Positions 32,308-44,677 are shown, numbered from the stretch's first letter. The stretch is DNA of 64,000 bases from Cloeon dipterum (GCF_949628265.1 NC_088789.1:32295883-32359882), one strand, 5' to 3'. Program-made: numbers and translations. Notes: generated from the letters alone by a model not told the origin.

Positions 32308-35064
32308 ATTCAAAGTTCATTTCAATATAAGAAAAACCTTGGTATTCAAGAAACATAATAAAATGATCTCAAATTTGGAAATGTATGAGATATGCTCTAT
32401 AATTTTCCTCTGTTGCAAAAATGTACTCTTTTGATTCGAAATAAATTACAATATTATAGATAGTGTATCATATTCTTACTTGAACAGAAATTTCCTGAAA
32501 GAAACCAAATAAATTTAAAAATATAACAATCTTTATTGAACTAAGAGAAAAAAATTTTACCCTACCTGATGAAATCTCTGAAAGATGGAAAAAACCTAAA
32601 AGTTTCCCATGTTTTGTATTTAAAATTTGTGAGAAAATTCGCTAACAATTTTACATACTTATCAAGTTTAAGAAGCCAAATATTGTCTCCTGCTTACGGT
32701 GAATTCCCAATTTATTTCACAACATTGTTAAATGTTCTTTGAAATATGCGCACCATTGGAGGATCAAAATCAAGACCAAAAATATTTTAAGTTTTCGAGC
32801 AATTTGACCAAATCTGAAATTTAAGTTAGTCATTTTCATTTATCATTGTTGTTGCTCAAAGTGGAATGAAACTGCAAAAGCCTGGAAAGTGCTTGTTGTC
32901 AATGCATAAACTCATCCCTTAGGATTCAGTTAAAGTCTAAATTGACCAAAGAAGCACTGTAATTTTTCGAGAAAATTGGCTGGAAAGTTAGCGTGCTTTT
33001 CGAATTGCAATGGCTGTCTCCTTACTTAAAATCCGATTTAATTTCAAAACCAAGAGTTTCCCCAATTAGTGGCATACACCGTTGGACAGATCTCGACGAG
33101 AGGAATCGGAATATGCCAAGAAAAGATATTCAAGTACTCTAAATTTTGGATAAAATTGGCAAAATTTGAAATTTTACTGTAGGAATGGCCTTTTTATTAT
33201 TGCAAATTGTTCGTCGATCAATTGTTTACGGCATCCAACAATTGAGATAATTGTCAATTGTTGCCCTGTGTCATTCCAGTTTAATTTCACAAACAAAAAG
33301 CTCAAAACGAAATTCTTTTTATGGTCAACAATGATTGTTTTTTTAATTGTTTGTCTGGAATGCTTTACTTCATCTATTTAATAATTTTTACAATCAATAA
33401 ATTTGTTGTAATTTACTTAAAAAGCTGTTAAACTGATAATAGAACATGAATTTGCACCTGTAATAAATGATAAATTAATTTTAGGGTTTGTTCTTGTTTT
33501 GTCTCTTTTGCATAGACCAACTTTCCAGTGCCTTCTGCCTACGTACAAAGATTTTAACACTGCCCTTGGAGTGTCTGTGTGCGCAGGAAGGGAAGGAAAA
33601 CGCAGCGGACGCGTGAGTTTCCCTGCCCTGCGGCGGCCCCGGAGAGCGAAATATGGAAATATATTTTTTATGCATGAAACAAGAAGGCGCGTGAGTGAAT
33701 GCGAAACTCGAGCCGCGCAGCCCACAAATCTCTTTTGCGACGTGTGAATATGCGGCAACGGCGGCGGCGGCGGCAGCGAGAGTCGCAAAACTCGCAAAAG
33801 AAAGCCTCAGGTGGCTAAATTTGCGTTTTATGCACCGCTAAAAGCGCTGCGCAACACACTCTCCCGATCTTACTCGCCGCCACCCGCCACTGACGCATCG
33901 CATCCCAAAAAAGATGAACTCGTTATTTCTATACCGAAGCTGCATTACATCAAATGTTTTATGCTTAGAAATAACAAATAAAAAAATGGGAAGGATACAA
34001 GCAAAAATATTATTTTTGCGCCTGTAAAAAACTCGTTACTAAAATTTTTCTTTGAACTGCAAATGAAAAAGAAGAGCACACCCAACTAACTTGACACATT
34101 AAATTTAATTTATTTGCAGTTTTCAGCTGCTATTTCCTTTAAAAATAAATTATTTTTCCATCTCTGTTGTTTCAATTTTCCCTATTTTCGTGATATTTGT
34201 TGTATTCTTTCCCATTTTTAACCACGATCGAATCCTAAAAAAGCAATAGTAGGTTCATCTGTACTTAAACGTAAAAAATTGTATTTTGGACGGTCACAAT
34301 TTCGTCAAGCTTTTCCTGCAAAAGAAAAACGTGAAATTGGTTAACATCATTTCCGAATTAAAAATGTGCTAACTAAAATAAGATGACAAATTAACATTAA
34401 TGATGCATTCATTCTCATTTTTTCAACTTCTTTCCTTACAAATCAACTCCAAGCACAAAAATTAGCTCTCAATTAATGTTTTAATTAAAAGGCGTCAGCG
34501 AATAAATTTAGACTTTGGCGCGACTAATTAAAAAGCAGAGAGAATTTACGACGGCAACAGATGGACCAAAGTCGGTTCTGCGCCAATTTCTTTCAACTTT
34601 ATTATCGCTGCCGCGTCAGTTGCATGCAATCCAGGTGGATCTGACAAAGTCTGTGGTCGCCCGCCGCACTGAATAAATAATTAATCTCGCCTGTCGTGTG
34701 CGTATGTATTCATCCGCCAAAAGCCAAACAGGTGGACCAACCGAGAGAAATCATGCAGCTTTTCTCCTTTTTTCACGGAAAGTGGAAAGCTGGAAAGTCG
34801 CAGTATTTTCTTCTCCACAAATAAAGCCTTATTCTCTGATCTGTCAGCGTGAAAACCAGTTTTGTTTTGAAACCAATTTGATTTTTATTACAAATTAATG
34901 ATTTACACTATTGCCGCTTTTTCCGTTAGTCTGTTTATATCTTGCTGCTCTCCAATTTTTCTTCTATTAGTTCTACTCCTCGAGAGTAGCGCTGCAATCA
35001 ACTATTATAGCCACCTGGAACCTAAGCTTCCATCTTCCATTCAGGTTCAGGTAGCCTTGCTGAT
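32308..35064. other. intergenic, no supported gene
   Basis: AT-rich except for a GC-rich stretch at about 33540-33900 containing a (GGC)n run near 33760. The GC-rich part could be regulatory, but nothing specific is recognised. The leader motif of the next gene is at 35030-35051, 13 nt before its ATG. Confidence 0.45.
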
Positions 35065-36325
35065 ATGTCGCTTCAAAAGGCGCTGTGTTTGATTTGCGAG
35101 CGTCCGACGGCGGACGGCGCTGTCCTCGCTGCCCATGTGGACAAGGAGAAACTGCAGGAGTGGTTTCTCAACGTCTGTGGAAACGAGTTGGCCGAGGAAA
35201 TCGAGGACGAGGACAAAATTTGCTACTATTGCGTCTGGCACGCCGAGTGAGTTCTTAAATGGAATTCAAGGAATTTTCTTTTAATTTGGGGCTTTTCCCT
35301 GATGTAGGTTTCAATGGAATTTCGACGAGATGGCGGACGAGGAGAATTTGGTTTGGTGGAATTTGGATTTGGACGAAGCAGCAAGAGAGCTGCGGAAATA
35401 TTATTCTGGTGACAAATCACGCTATATAGTGAAAACTAAATTATTTTGATTTAATATTTTAGAGGGTCAAGTAGAGCAGTGTTGGGTGCAGTTGGAGGAA
35501 ATTGAACTTCCGGAAAGTGACAGCGAGGGAACACAAAATGTTGAAGCTGAAATACTGCCGAGGCGATGGAAATGCATCTACTGTGGGAAAAGATTTAAAT
35601 ATACTGGTGATATGTCAAGACATGTGAAGAAAATGCACGAAGAAGCCATCAGATGTGAAAATCACATATGTGCTACTTATTTCCACACTCTTGAAGAAAA
35701 AGAAGAGCACAAAAAGAATGTCCACGAGAAACCAAAGGAACGAGAAAAATTGAAGTGCAGTTTTTGTGGAAAGGAATTTGATGGACCAAAAAACTACAAC
35801 CAACATGTTCGCCAAGTTCACAAAGATTTTCCTTTAAAATGCTCTCGTCATGGCTGCATTTTATACTTCAAAACAAAAAATGAAATGAAAACTCACTTTG
35901 ATCATGCTCACGGGGAAGATGACGAAGCAAAAAAGTTTCAATGCAATGATTGCGATTACAAAGCAATGCAAAAACCTACTTTGGAAAAGCACATAGCTTG
36001 CAAGCATTTTCCGAAATATTTGAAATGCAAAATGTGTGAAAATATGTTCTCGACTGAATTTAGCCTAAGGAAACATGTTAATCAAGTCCACAAATTCAAG
36101 GTTTGTACACATTGCAAATTGGGTGTCTCTATCAATCGTATGACGAGTCATCACCTGAAAATTACAAAATGCATTCGCTGCAAGAGAAATTTCCAATGCT
36201 CTGGTTTGTACCAAACACACTTGAAATCATGCAGAAAGACGCGATTTAAATGTGACAAGTGCTCAAAATCATTCCACTTTCCTAGCCGTCTGGCTTATCA
36301 CATGAAATTAAAACACAAACGGTGA
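35065..36325 (+). CDS. ZAD-like C2H2 zinc-finger protein 3 (shortened)
   Basis: Three exons: 35065-35246, 35308-35408 and 35463-36325, giving 381 aa with consistent phase. Exon 1 encodes LCLICERPTADGAV...ICYYC; exon 2 FQWNFDEMADEENLVWWN; exon 3 begins GQVEQCWVQLEEIELPE. Nine fingers follow: CIYCGKRF, CENHIC (x4 spacing), CSFCGKEF, CSRHGC (x4), CNDCDYKA, CKMCENMF, CTHCKLGV, CIRCKRNF (Cys2-His-Cys-like) and CDKCSKSF. The protein ends just after finger 9 (LKHKR, stop 36323), where the family normally has four more fingers. No remains of those are seen downstream, so a 3' deletion is likely. Probable nuclear DNA-binding protein. Confidence 0.85.
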
Positions 36326-37204
36326 GTGGTGCAGTACCCCAAGAACTCAGTTATTACATAATCAATCAGTTCAGTACAATTTTATACCGCAATTTTGTTA
36401 TTGGTCTTGCTCAATCCATCGATATCAAATAAAATTAAAATTGTATAATCGAATTCAATATTATTAAAAAACAAGAATTAGAAAAATCTGGCTTAATTTC
36501 AGTAAATAGACCTATGTTGAACTTTTTAACTGTAAAAACAAACATTGAACTGGCTCACTCCGCATATCAATTGATTGCATCAACACAAACGTAATTTTAA
36601 TTTAACTGGAAGAAATAAGAAAAAACTGCACAGCAATTATGTCAGAAAACGAGAGCCGCGAATAAGAACTTCTCGAGATAATATAGAAAATCAGCTGCAA
36701 GCAATCGGCGAGATTGCCATTTGATCGGAACAAGGCTTCTGCTGCTGCTGCTGCTTCCATTCGGGCTAATTCGCGCCGGATCCAAGCCAGAGACCGCAAA
36801 AAGGCCTCGGCAATTTCCGAAATGCACTTTGCTGACGAGCTGCAGGTCAGAAAAGTATTCGAGAATCGAGCCCCAAGACCAAACAGCATAAAAGCAGTAG
36901 TCGGAAAAGGGTGAAATACTCAATCAATATTTCAAACCTCATGCTTCAGGGTTTGGGATTTTAGTCGGGAAAAGAATATAACATGGGTATATAGCTGCAA
37001 ATAAAGAAAGGAAAATAGCTTTAAATAAATTGCCTTGAAAATTAGTGCTAAATGTGCAAGAGAATAGCGTTGCATAGAAATTTCAAGTTTCTGAGAACTG
37101 TTTTACAGTATTTAGGAAAATATTTTAAAGGTTTTTTTAATTGAAATCTTTTTCTTTTGATTTTGCAAATGAATTAAATAGGTCAACTTCAAAAGCAACA
37201 TTTT
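36326..37204. other. intergenic, no supported gene
   Basis: No coding evidence. A short GCT-repeat patch lies near 36735-36755. Confidence 0.5.
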
Positions 37205-37596
37205 AAAGACCGTCTTTGACGAAGTTTCTGAGCCCACCAATCGATTCCTGAGGGTCGAATTAGTTTAACTGGATATTTTCCCGATGAAAAAGTCCAGCGC
37301 GACGTGCGAACTTTTTTCCCGCCAAAACTAAATTAACGTATTTGCGAGGACTGCGCATGCGTGAGAGCTGGTTTGAGCACTTGCAGAGAGATCACAGCTG
37401 TACGAATGACTTCTTTGTCAGATCCAACCAGCTCTGACGCATGCACAGTTCTCGCATTTACGCTCGTATTGTTTTGGCGGGAAAAAAGTTCGCACGTCGC
37501 GCTGGACTTTTTCATCGGGAAAATATCCAGTTAAACTAATTCGACCCTCAGGAATCGATTGGTGGGCTCAGAAACTTCGTCAAAGACAGTCTTTAA
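37205..37596. mobile_element. Foldback MITE of the GATTCCTGAGGGTCGAA family, copy 1
   Basis: Long inverted arms of about 190 bp each. The outer end is AAAGAC-x-GTCTTTGACGAAG, then CGATTCCTGAGGGTCGAA and GCGCGACGTGCGAAC, then TTTTTTCCCGCCAAAA. A near-identical copy is at about 61134-61510. The centre holds GCATGCG half-palindromes. No ORF. Confidence 0.8.
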
Positions 37597-38744
37597 AAAT
37601 TCCGACATTAACAAGAATAATTTTTCAAGAAACATTTTAATTTTTAACTTCTCCTTTTCGTTTATTAGTACTTTTCGATCAAATTAAATTTGTTCAAAAT
37701 CAGCAACCCTATAGCAAATGCAAAAGGTATAAACCAACAGAGAGCGAGCAAAAGGTTTTATCTTTTTTATTTGATCGGCACACCGTGTTTTTCCGCTGCC
37801 AGCAGTTCGCGTAAAACAAACATTATTTAGAAGTTGCACCACACACTCTAGTATGTATAACAGAAGTATGTGCTCGCACTGCGAGGAAAAATAAACTCGC
37901 GCAGCGAGATTGATTCATTGCCATTCGGACCCGAGTTTCTTCGCCGGCGCTGCTTTTGTAATCGCGAGTCAATCCGAATGATTGATTCTCCGCTGGACAC
38001 ACGCCGATAAACGCGTTTTCCAACGGACGAAAAATAATTGCTTGCCTTAAACTTGCCGTTAGGATATGGAAATAAATTTACAGAACAAATAAAAAATAAG
38101 TCATTGTTCTAAAATTTCTCAATATAAATTAATTAAAACTGTTCAAATGTTTTCTTTTTTAATTTCCAAACAATCTTAACAAAAATGAATTCAATCTTTG
38201 TAACAAAAAGGTATTTTTGCAGTGCTGCGCGGACATTACCAGCAGAAACTCATAATTCTCATCTGAAATGCTGAGAGAGTGAGATAGAGAGGAGCGAGAG
38301 AGAGAGAGAGAGAGAAACTAAATGCTGGTAACATTTGCTGGCGATGTAAAAAGCTGTGTCGCAGTCAAAGGAGAGAAATCGTTTCAAAGGCGAGAGATAA
38401 ATCAAAGAAAGCGCAGACCTTTTTGCCAACCAACCAAGCCAGGCTCTTTTTCCGCCAACTGCTGTGAAATGCGGGTTTGCTTAATTAAAAGAGGCCGCGC
38501 GGCTCCACATGTGTCGCGACATCCACGCCAAAAATTATGCTCCTCTGCTGGCCTCACCCACTGCATCGAGAAATGAATGAGTTTTATCACTTTAAATTTT
38601 ATTTTCTTTTAATTAAATAAAATAAATTGAGACAGGAATTTATATTTAATCTGGTTTTTTTAAACTCTGCTATAAATTTGAAAATGTTTCTTTCAACGGG
38701 CGATCTGTGCCGGTTAGAAGTAAAATGACGTGTAAAGAATTGAG
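37597..38744. other. intergenic with GA microsatellite
   Basis: No gene is supported. A (GA)n run occupies about 38291-38316. Confidence 0.5.
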
Positions 38745-39317
38745 GAAAATCAGGAGACAGTCCAGCGGCCAATCAGAAGCGTCGAAAAAGTGGCGTGCCG
38801 ATCTAATAATTCCATCCATGCGTATTTTGTTACAATTCCGTCAGCCTGATGTGCCATCTTAACGCCAATTACCGGGATAATCAGCTGTTACTAAAGAAAT
38901 TACCAACAAAAATATCAGTCAGCTTAAAAAGTTCGCCGATTTTGAAGCTGCGCAGTAAACTTGTGCGCATCTGAAGCATGCGCAGTATGTTCAGATCGCT
39001 TCTTAATCTCACAGGGAGGCTGAAACTCATCACTGCGCATGCGTGACCCAATTTAAAACCTTCTGCGCAAGCGTAATTCCCACCGGGGACTTAGTTGCGA
39101 TCTGTGTTTGGTTCCCGCCGGATAGAATTCAATATGGCGTTGAAATAATGGAGGCCAATCCAGTCGGCCAATCAGAAGCGTTGAAAAAGAGGCGTGCCGA
39201 CCTAATAATTTCTTTCCCGCGAATTTTGTTACATTTCTATTGGCCTGATTTACCATTTATTGGTCGATTTGCCAATTATCGGGATAATCAGCTGTTAGTA
39301 AAGAAATAACAACAAGA
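38745..39317. mobile_element. CCAAT-box repeat, 1.5 tandem copies, 5' of LINE
   Basis: The segment 38926-39317 is homologous to 19112-19505. Its right third is also present upstream as 38745-38915, each ending AAAGAAAT-x-ACCAACAA-like. Both contain CCAATCAGAAGCG. The repeat continues beyond the LINE at about 41233-41345. Confidence 0.65.
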
Positions 39318-41087
39318 ATGCAAGGCAATGGTGGAATTCTGACGGATCCTGAGGATATCGCTAAATTGTTGAATGAGGCGTTCATTGAGCCACCACCATA
39401 TCAAACTGGACGTCCAGTTCAGAATTTGGAGCCTGCGGGAGAACGATTTCAACTCCTCCCCGTGGGTACTTTTGAAGTAGAACTGTGGATTAAACGTCTG
39501 CCGTCAAAGCGATCCAGAGGCTACGATGGTATTCCAATGTTTTTGGTGAAGCGTGTTGGTCCTGCTGTGGCTGCTCCTTTGGTTAAAATTATCAATGCTT
39601 CTTTTGAACAGGGCGAGTATCCCTTAGCTCTGAAGAAGGCGGTCGTAATACCACTTTTTAAAAAAGGAGACAGGAAGAATCCCAAAAATTATCGCCCTAT
39701 TTCAAATTTGCCTGTATTTTCCAAAATCCTTGAAAATTGTTATCTAATGCGACTCATGAATTACTTGCAGGAGAATCAGTTGCTTCCGCCTTCGCAGCAT
39801 GGTTTTATAAATGGTAAAGGTACTACGACGGCGTTGTTTGAATACGTGAGATCTTTGGCAGAGGCTTTGGATAAAAATCAAAAGGTGCTTGGGATGTTCT
39901 TTGATTTGTCGAATGCATTTGGGACAGTTTCACCCGAATTGATATTGAGAAATTTTGAGCACCATGGGGTGCGAGGGTCTCCACTCCTCTGGCTCCAATC
40001 TGCCTTCACAGACCGATTCCAGTGCGTCAAGCTTGAGCGAAGAGATGGCAAGTGGGAGCGTGAAATTTTTTCAGACTACTTGCCAGTTTCGCGAGGAACT
40101 CCACAAGGAGGAATTCTGTCTCCACTTATGTTTGATTTGGCAATTTTTGATTTGGCAGTTCGTGTAACGGCAGATTTTCTTGTGAGCTACGCGGATGATG
40201 CGAGCTTGTTGATCTGTGACTCGCGTCCGCAGGAGTTGGTGCCGAAGGCAGGCGTTGCAGTGGAAACGATGCGGGACTACTGTGCTGAAAATTTCTTAAG
40301 GATGAACGTCGACAAGACAGTGGTAATTTCATTCAGAAAGCCAGGTTCCCGACTTGTAGCAGATAATCTGAAGGAGTTGAGTTTGAACGGTTTCCAGGTT
40401 TCGTTGGCGGCAGAGGTTAAAATTCTAGGTCTCCGTTTCACAGCGGATTTTTCCTGGAAGCGTCATGGAGAGTACGTCGTTGAAAAGCTGCACTCAGCGA
40501 CGTTTATGGTGACTTCGCTTTTAAAAATTGTTGATTTCAAACAAGTGCTTAATGTGTACTATGCTTTCGCGTACTCCCATCTCCAGTATGCTGTGATTTT
40601 TTGGGGTTCATGCCCCAAAGTACGTCAGGAAGTGTTTGTTGCGCAGAAGCGTCTCATTCGGGCGATGGCTGGAGTTCGTTATTGGCGCTCTCCTGTGCCG
40701 CTTGAGTCAGCGAAACCATGGTTCGAGAAGTTTGATTTGTTGCCTGTCTTTTCCATATTTCTATTGCAATGTTGCAAATTTGTGCGTCGTCATCATCACT
40801 ATTTTCAGCTAGTTAGGGAGGTGCACGGATACAACACTCGCTCCAGAGATAATTATTTTGTGCCCTCCCAGGTGTCAGCGGCGGCTTCTCGAAATCCAAA
40901 AATTTACATGCTAAATTTGTATAATAAACTTCCTGAGCAGATTCGGGGCGAGCAGCAGTTAGACGAATACGAAAAGCAGTTAAAGAATTTTGTTTATGCT
41001 AACAAATTTTATACTTATGATGATTATCTCAATTTCAGAGCATCAAATGTAGCAAAACACACACACTCGCTTGTTACACAAACATAA
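39318..41087 (+). CDS. Non-LTR retrotransposon reverse transcriptase (5'-truncated)
   Basis: An intact 589-aa frame. It begins inside the N-terminal part of a LINE RT domain (ILTDPEDIAKLLNEAF), so endonuclease and ORF1 are missing. RT motifs in order: PSKRSRGYDGIP, KKGDRKNPKNYRPISNL, QHGF, FFDLSNAF (motif A, catalytic Asp kept), GTPQGGILSPL, YADDASLL (motif C, catalytic Asp pair kept), LRMNVDKT. A C-terminal region with HLQYAVIFWGS and RAMAGVRYWRSP is typical of jockey/CR1-like elements; the clade is not certain. It would copy RNA into DNA at the target if active, but without an endonuclease this copy should be immobile. The first ATG is simply the first in the truncated copy. Confidence 0.85.
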   Translation: MQGNGGILTDPEDIAKLLNEAFIEPPPYQTGRPVQNLEPAGERFQLLPVGTFEVELWIKRLPSKRSRGYDGIPMFLVKRVGPAVAAPLVKIINASFEQGEYPLALKKAVVIPLFKKGDRKNPKNYRPISNLPVFSKILENCYLMRLMNYLQENQLLPPSQHGFINGKGTTTALFEYVRSLAEALDKNQKVLGMFFDLSNAFGTVSPELILRNFEHHGVRGSPLLWLQSAFTDRFQCVKLERRDGKWEREIFSDYLPVSRGTPQGGILSPLMFDLAIFDLAVRVTADFLVSYADDASLLICDSRPQELVPKAGVAVETMRDYCAENFLRMNVDKTVVISFRKPGSRLVADNLKELSLNGFQVSLAAEVKILGLRFTADFSWKRHGEYVVEKLHSATFMVTSLLKIVDFKQVLNVYYAFAYSHLQYAVIFWGSCPKVRQEVFVAQKRLIRAMAGVRYWRSPVPLESAKPWFEKFDLLPVFSIFLLQCCKFVRRHHHYFQLVREVHGYNTRSRDNYFVPSQVSAAASRNPKIYMLNLYNKLPEQIRGEQQLDEYEKQLKNFVYANKFYTYDDYLNFRASNVAKHTHSLVTQT

Positions 41088-41232
41088 CGAAATGTTAACA
41101 CTATGTTTCTTCTTTATTGTTATTAATTATTTTGTTGTTTAAGACTCATTTGTAAATGCGCGGACAGAAATGGAGAAGCTTCGATTTTTGTACCGCTGTG
41201 TAATGCAAATAAAGGAAATTAAATTAAATTAA
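39318..41232 (+). mobile_element. 5'-truncated LINE copy
   Basis: The insertion runs from the junction with AACAACAAG (39317) to an AT-rich tail after AATAAAGGAAATT (41208-41232, repeated AAATT). The homologous repeat at 19112 lacks it: AACAACAAAAATATTCATT is continuous near 19500. The target duplication is short and A-rich and cannot be separated from the tail. Confidence 0.75.
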
Positions 41233-42618
41233 ATATTCATTATTTTCATGAAAAATTTTCCATGCCAATTTTATTTTACTTTTTTAACTTTCCCGCCGTA
41301 CTCTACCAGACGCCATTTATTTTATTTGCGCGTCCCCGGTGAAAACAACTTACCCAATTTACTCAAACACGAAATCTTCAGGTTTCCCTCATTTCCGAAT
41401 GTGAAACAATCGATTCGGGAGGTGAGACAGCCGCCAGCATAAGTGGTAATAATGCATCTGTCTGTGGGGCGCGATTCGTTCGCTCCGTACGTCTCCGGAT
41501 CTCGTGTTCGGTAAGCCAGCGGAATATGAGATGAGATTAAAGTTGTAAAAAGTTATTCGGCTCGGCTGGCGCTCTGGCTTTTTCCTCGCACGCTGCGCTT
41601 TTATTACGGCCGACTAGCTTACTCGCGCGGCGTAGATTGGAAAGGAAATTTAGTATTCTAAAAAGTCGCGCGTGTAATAAAATCAGGGGCGGAAAACTGG
41701 AAAGCCATGACGCACCCCCAAGGATTGTCTGCGTGTTTCCAACTAATTTTAATCGACAAAACTCTCTCACACACCCGAACATTTTAAGGATTCAATTGCT
41801 GGATAGGAAACTCGATCCTTTTTATTACATTTCTGCCCGGCATTTGGTCAGCTTCAATTTCCAATTAGTTGGCTATTTTCTGTTGGCAAACTGCTACATT
41901 CGTTCTATAGGATTTTGCTCACCTACATGCATGTGCATGAAACATAATCACATTTCTAGTTTTATTCGCAGAGTTCTGGCTTCCTTCTAATCAATATTTG
42001 CAATTAAATCTCGCAATAGCGACATCGATTTTTTGCTTCGAGACAATATTAATCTACACTAAACAATGAATATTGCGAAAGAAAACGAAATCATCATTTC
42101 CATTAAATATGTCACTTTGTTACGTCATAGCAGCACATTCTGAGAATTATCAAAGCCTTCCCGCTTCCCGCTCAACAGCGCTGGCCGAATTTAGCGCCAA
42201 CTTGTAATCAGCCAATCAGAATCCAGGCGCCTGGAAGTGCGTGCGCAATTGGCAGCAACTGTTCAAGGAGAGTAAGATTAGGAGTAGAACTTAACAAGCT
42301 TAAATTTAAGTCTTATTCGCCGAATATACTATTATCTTTACAATAATGTTCGAGAATTAATTATGATTTCCAGTGGAATATTCTAATGTATTAAAAAATA
42401 AAAAAATTTAGTTGATTAAATCTTCTAGACTTAGCTCCAGTTCTCACTCACTTTAAGAATTCTTTTGTGTTGGTGGCTTTTGTCTTCCGTTCCGGCAGCC
42501 GGCGGAAATTCTCGAAATTCTTATTGTTTTAGTGTTTAATTTCATTTTAAACACAAATTCACCAATTTTTTCGGATTTATCTCACATAAAGCAGTGATCA
42601 GAACTCTCCACAAAAGAA
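41233..42618. other. remainder of host repeat, then intergenic upstream of SPO11
   Basis: 41233-41345 continues the repeat seen at 19511-19620. From there to 42618 I see no gene. The SPO11 promoter should lie in the right part, but no clear core element is recognised. Confidence 0.5.
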
Positions 42619-44677
42619 ATGGCGTCGTTTCTTGACCAGAGAAGATCTCGCAGATACACGATTGGCAGCAGCCCAAGGAATGCTCAGTTTGGGGATGAGT
42701 TGAAAGCACTGAAAATCCAAATTTGGGGCGAAGGGCCGAAGCCCCCGAGATTCGTCGCGGTAAGATAATTCTTTATATTTTAGAGCTGATAAAATTCATT
42801 TCTAAATTGGCAGTTTGAAGATTACGTTGCTCAATTGAAGGGATTGCCTGTTGCTCCGCCTCCGAAGAAAAAGAAAATCGATGATGAACCCAGAAAGTAT
42901 GTATTTTTTACTGATTAAGTGTCGATTTGTATCTAACCACGCCCCATCTTGTACAGGAAACTCCTCCAGAAAATTGAAGAAATAATGTTTGAAATCATCA
43001 CAAGCTTATTCCGCAAGGAACCAATCTCCCTGACGCACCCCCCTGTTTCTTGGAAGCAAGTGCACTTCACCAACAGGTAAAAAAAATATAAATTCATCTC
43101 AAAAATTCAACCTTTAATTAATCATAATCAGGTTGGAGTACGGGCCTCGCGTTCCGCGGAAAAACCAGGTGGTCTCGATCACCCGAAAGCGAAGCCGGCG
43201 CAACCTTTCCCTTCTGGTGCGATTGCTGGAGAAGGCGCACTATCTGCTCTCCACCAACACAACCGTCACGAAACGCGAGCTGTACTACCAGTTCCTGCTG
43301 AGGAACCAGGCCATGCTGGACAGGGGCGTGCTGGTGGTGAGCCACATTCTCGACACGCCACCCTGGCAGCTCGGATTTCTGTCCTCGGGCAAGGGCGTCG
43401 TCGTCGGAGACCTCACTATCCACTTTGATGAAGACAGCGTCCAGTGCAACAGATGTAAGCGTGAAAATCTAGTTTGTGCCGCGGAGATTTAGCCAATCGT
43501 TCGCCCCGCCCACTTTTACGTAGTCCTAGAGCTGACTTCGCGCCGATCAGCTGACTCATGTGGGTGATGCGGAGATTAAATATGATGGGTGGGGCGAACG
43601 ATCGGCCATATTTCCGCGGCATGAAATTCTCATTTACAATTTATTTCATAAATATTTTACATGGAACCATTTGTTAAAGAGTTTTAATATGAAGAACCAC
43701 GCCTTTTTATGCGCCACACCCCCTTTTAAATTCAGCATAAACCAGGTCTTTTCCAGGAACCACGCCCGAAGCCACGCCCCCTTTTTAATTCTTCAGAAAG
43801 GACGTTTTCCGCGATAACCCCACCCCTAGCCACGCCCCTTTTTAATTCATCAGAAATGACTTTTTCTGCGGGAACCACACCCCCAATTTTAAATAATCAT
43901 TAAAAATGACATTATTTATGTTTTTTTAGACTTGATGGTCCCAACGGACATTCACCGTGCTACGAGTCTCACTTCCGGCGCACTCTTTGTCTTGATCGTG
44001 GAAAAGGAGGCGATTTTCCACCAGCTCTGCGAAGAGGATCTCCTCTCGCATCTCGGATCAAACATCCTGATTACTGTAATAACTCATTTCAAATCCAAAA
44101 TTATTTCTTAAAAACAATTCAAATCGCAGGGCAAGGGCTACCCTGACATGTGCACTAGGCAGCTGGTGAAAATGATCGCGGACCAGTTGAAAATTCCCAT
44201 CCTGATTTTGGTGGACGCCGATCCGCACGGAATCGACATCATGTGCACCTATCGATTTGGCTCTTTGGTGAGTATTTTTAATACATTTTAAATCATTCTC
44301 TTAATTAATTTAATTTTTAGGCCATGTGCAAGTTTTCTCAGCAGTTGGCCGTGCCTGAAATTCGTTGGATGGGCGTGCACCCAACCGATTTCGACTTCCT
44401 CAACCTGGACAAGAGAGGCCTGGTTCCTCTCACTGCCAGGGACATGACTTTGGCTAAAAACCTGCTGAAAAGAGACTACATTAAGCAACATTCCCAGATT
44501 AAAGAACAGGTATTAATTTTTTAAATTCGATTATATTAAATTAATTGTGTGCGATAGGTGGAACTTCTTGTGAAGAAAAAGGTCAAGGCTGAGATTGAGG
44601 TGATTGTCGGTAAAGCAAAATATTTCCTGACCTACTTCTACATGGAATGGAAAGTGATTCAAAAGAAAAGCATTTGA
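42619..44677 (+). CDS. SPO11: SPO11, meiotic topoisomerase VI A-like protein
   Basis: Makes the programmed DNA double-strand breaks that start meiotic recombination, by covalent attachment of a tyrosine to the 5' DNA end; acts in the meiotic nucleus. Eight exons with GT..AG borders and continuous phase: 42619-42759, 42814-42896, 42957-43076, 43132-43454, 43930-44075, 44130-44267, 44321-44509, 44558-44677; 419 aa, slightly longer than the usual size. Winged-helix 5Y-CAP motif TKRELYYQ has tandem tyrosines 166/167, the second being the expected catalytic one. Toprim metal ligands are Glu247 (VEKEAIF) and Asp300/Asp302 (LVDADPHGIDI). GKGYPDMCTR precedes the Toprim Asp motif. All key residues are present, so the gene appears functional. 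The N-terminal 47-aa exon 1 and basic PPPKKKKI are less conserved in the family. Intron 4 carries a MITE and iterated repeats. Confidence 0.95.
43480..43622. mobile_element. Small foldback MITE in SPO11 intron 4
   Basis: TGCCGCGGAGATTTAGCC at the left pairs with an inverted copy at 43600-43622, and CGTTCGCCCC pairs with GGGGCGAACG. It is about 140 bp long with a central region matching CAGCTGA/TCAGCTG. No coding capacity. Confidence 0.75.
43690..43890. repeat. CCACGCCC-rich tandem iterons in SPO11 intron 4
   Basis: About three imperfect ~60 bp units of the type CCACGCCCCTTTTTAATTC, then CAGAAA-GAC-TTTT(C/T)CGCG. They lie between the MITE and the exon 5 acceptor. Confidence 0.6.

Noticed and set aside
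33417-33797. Open frames on both strands in the GC-rich patch near 33.6 kb
   Set aside because: Low-complexity, no splice or domain support; more likely a non-coding GC-rich region.
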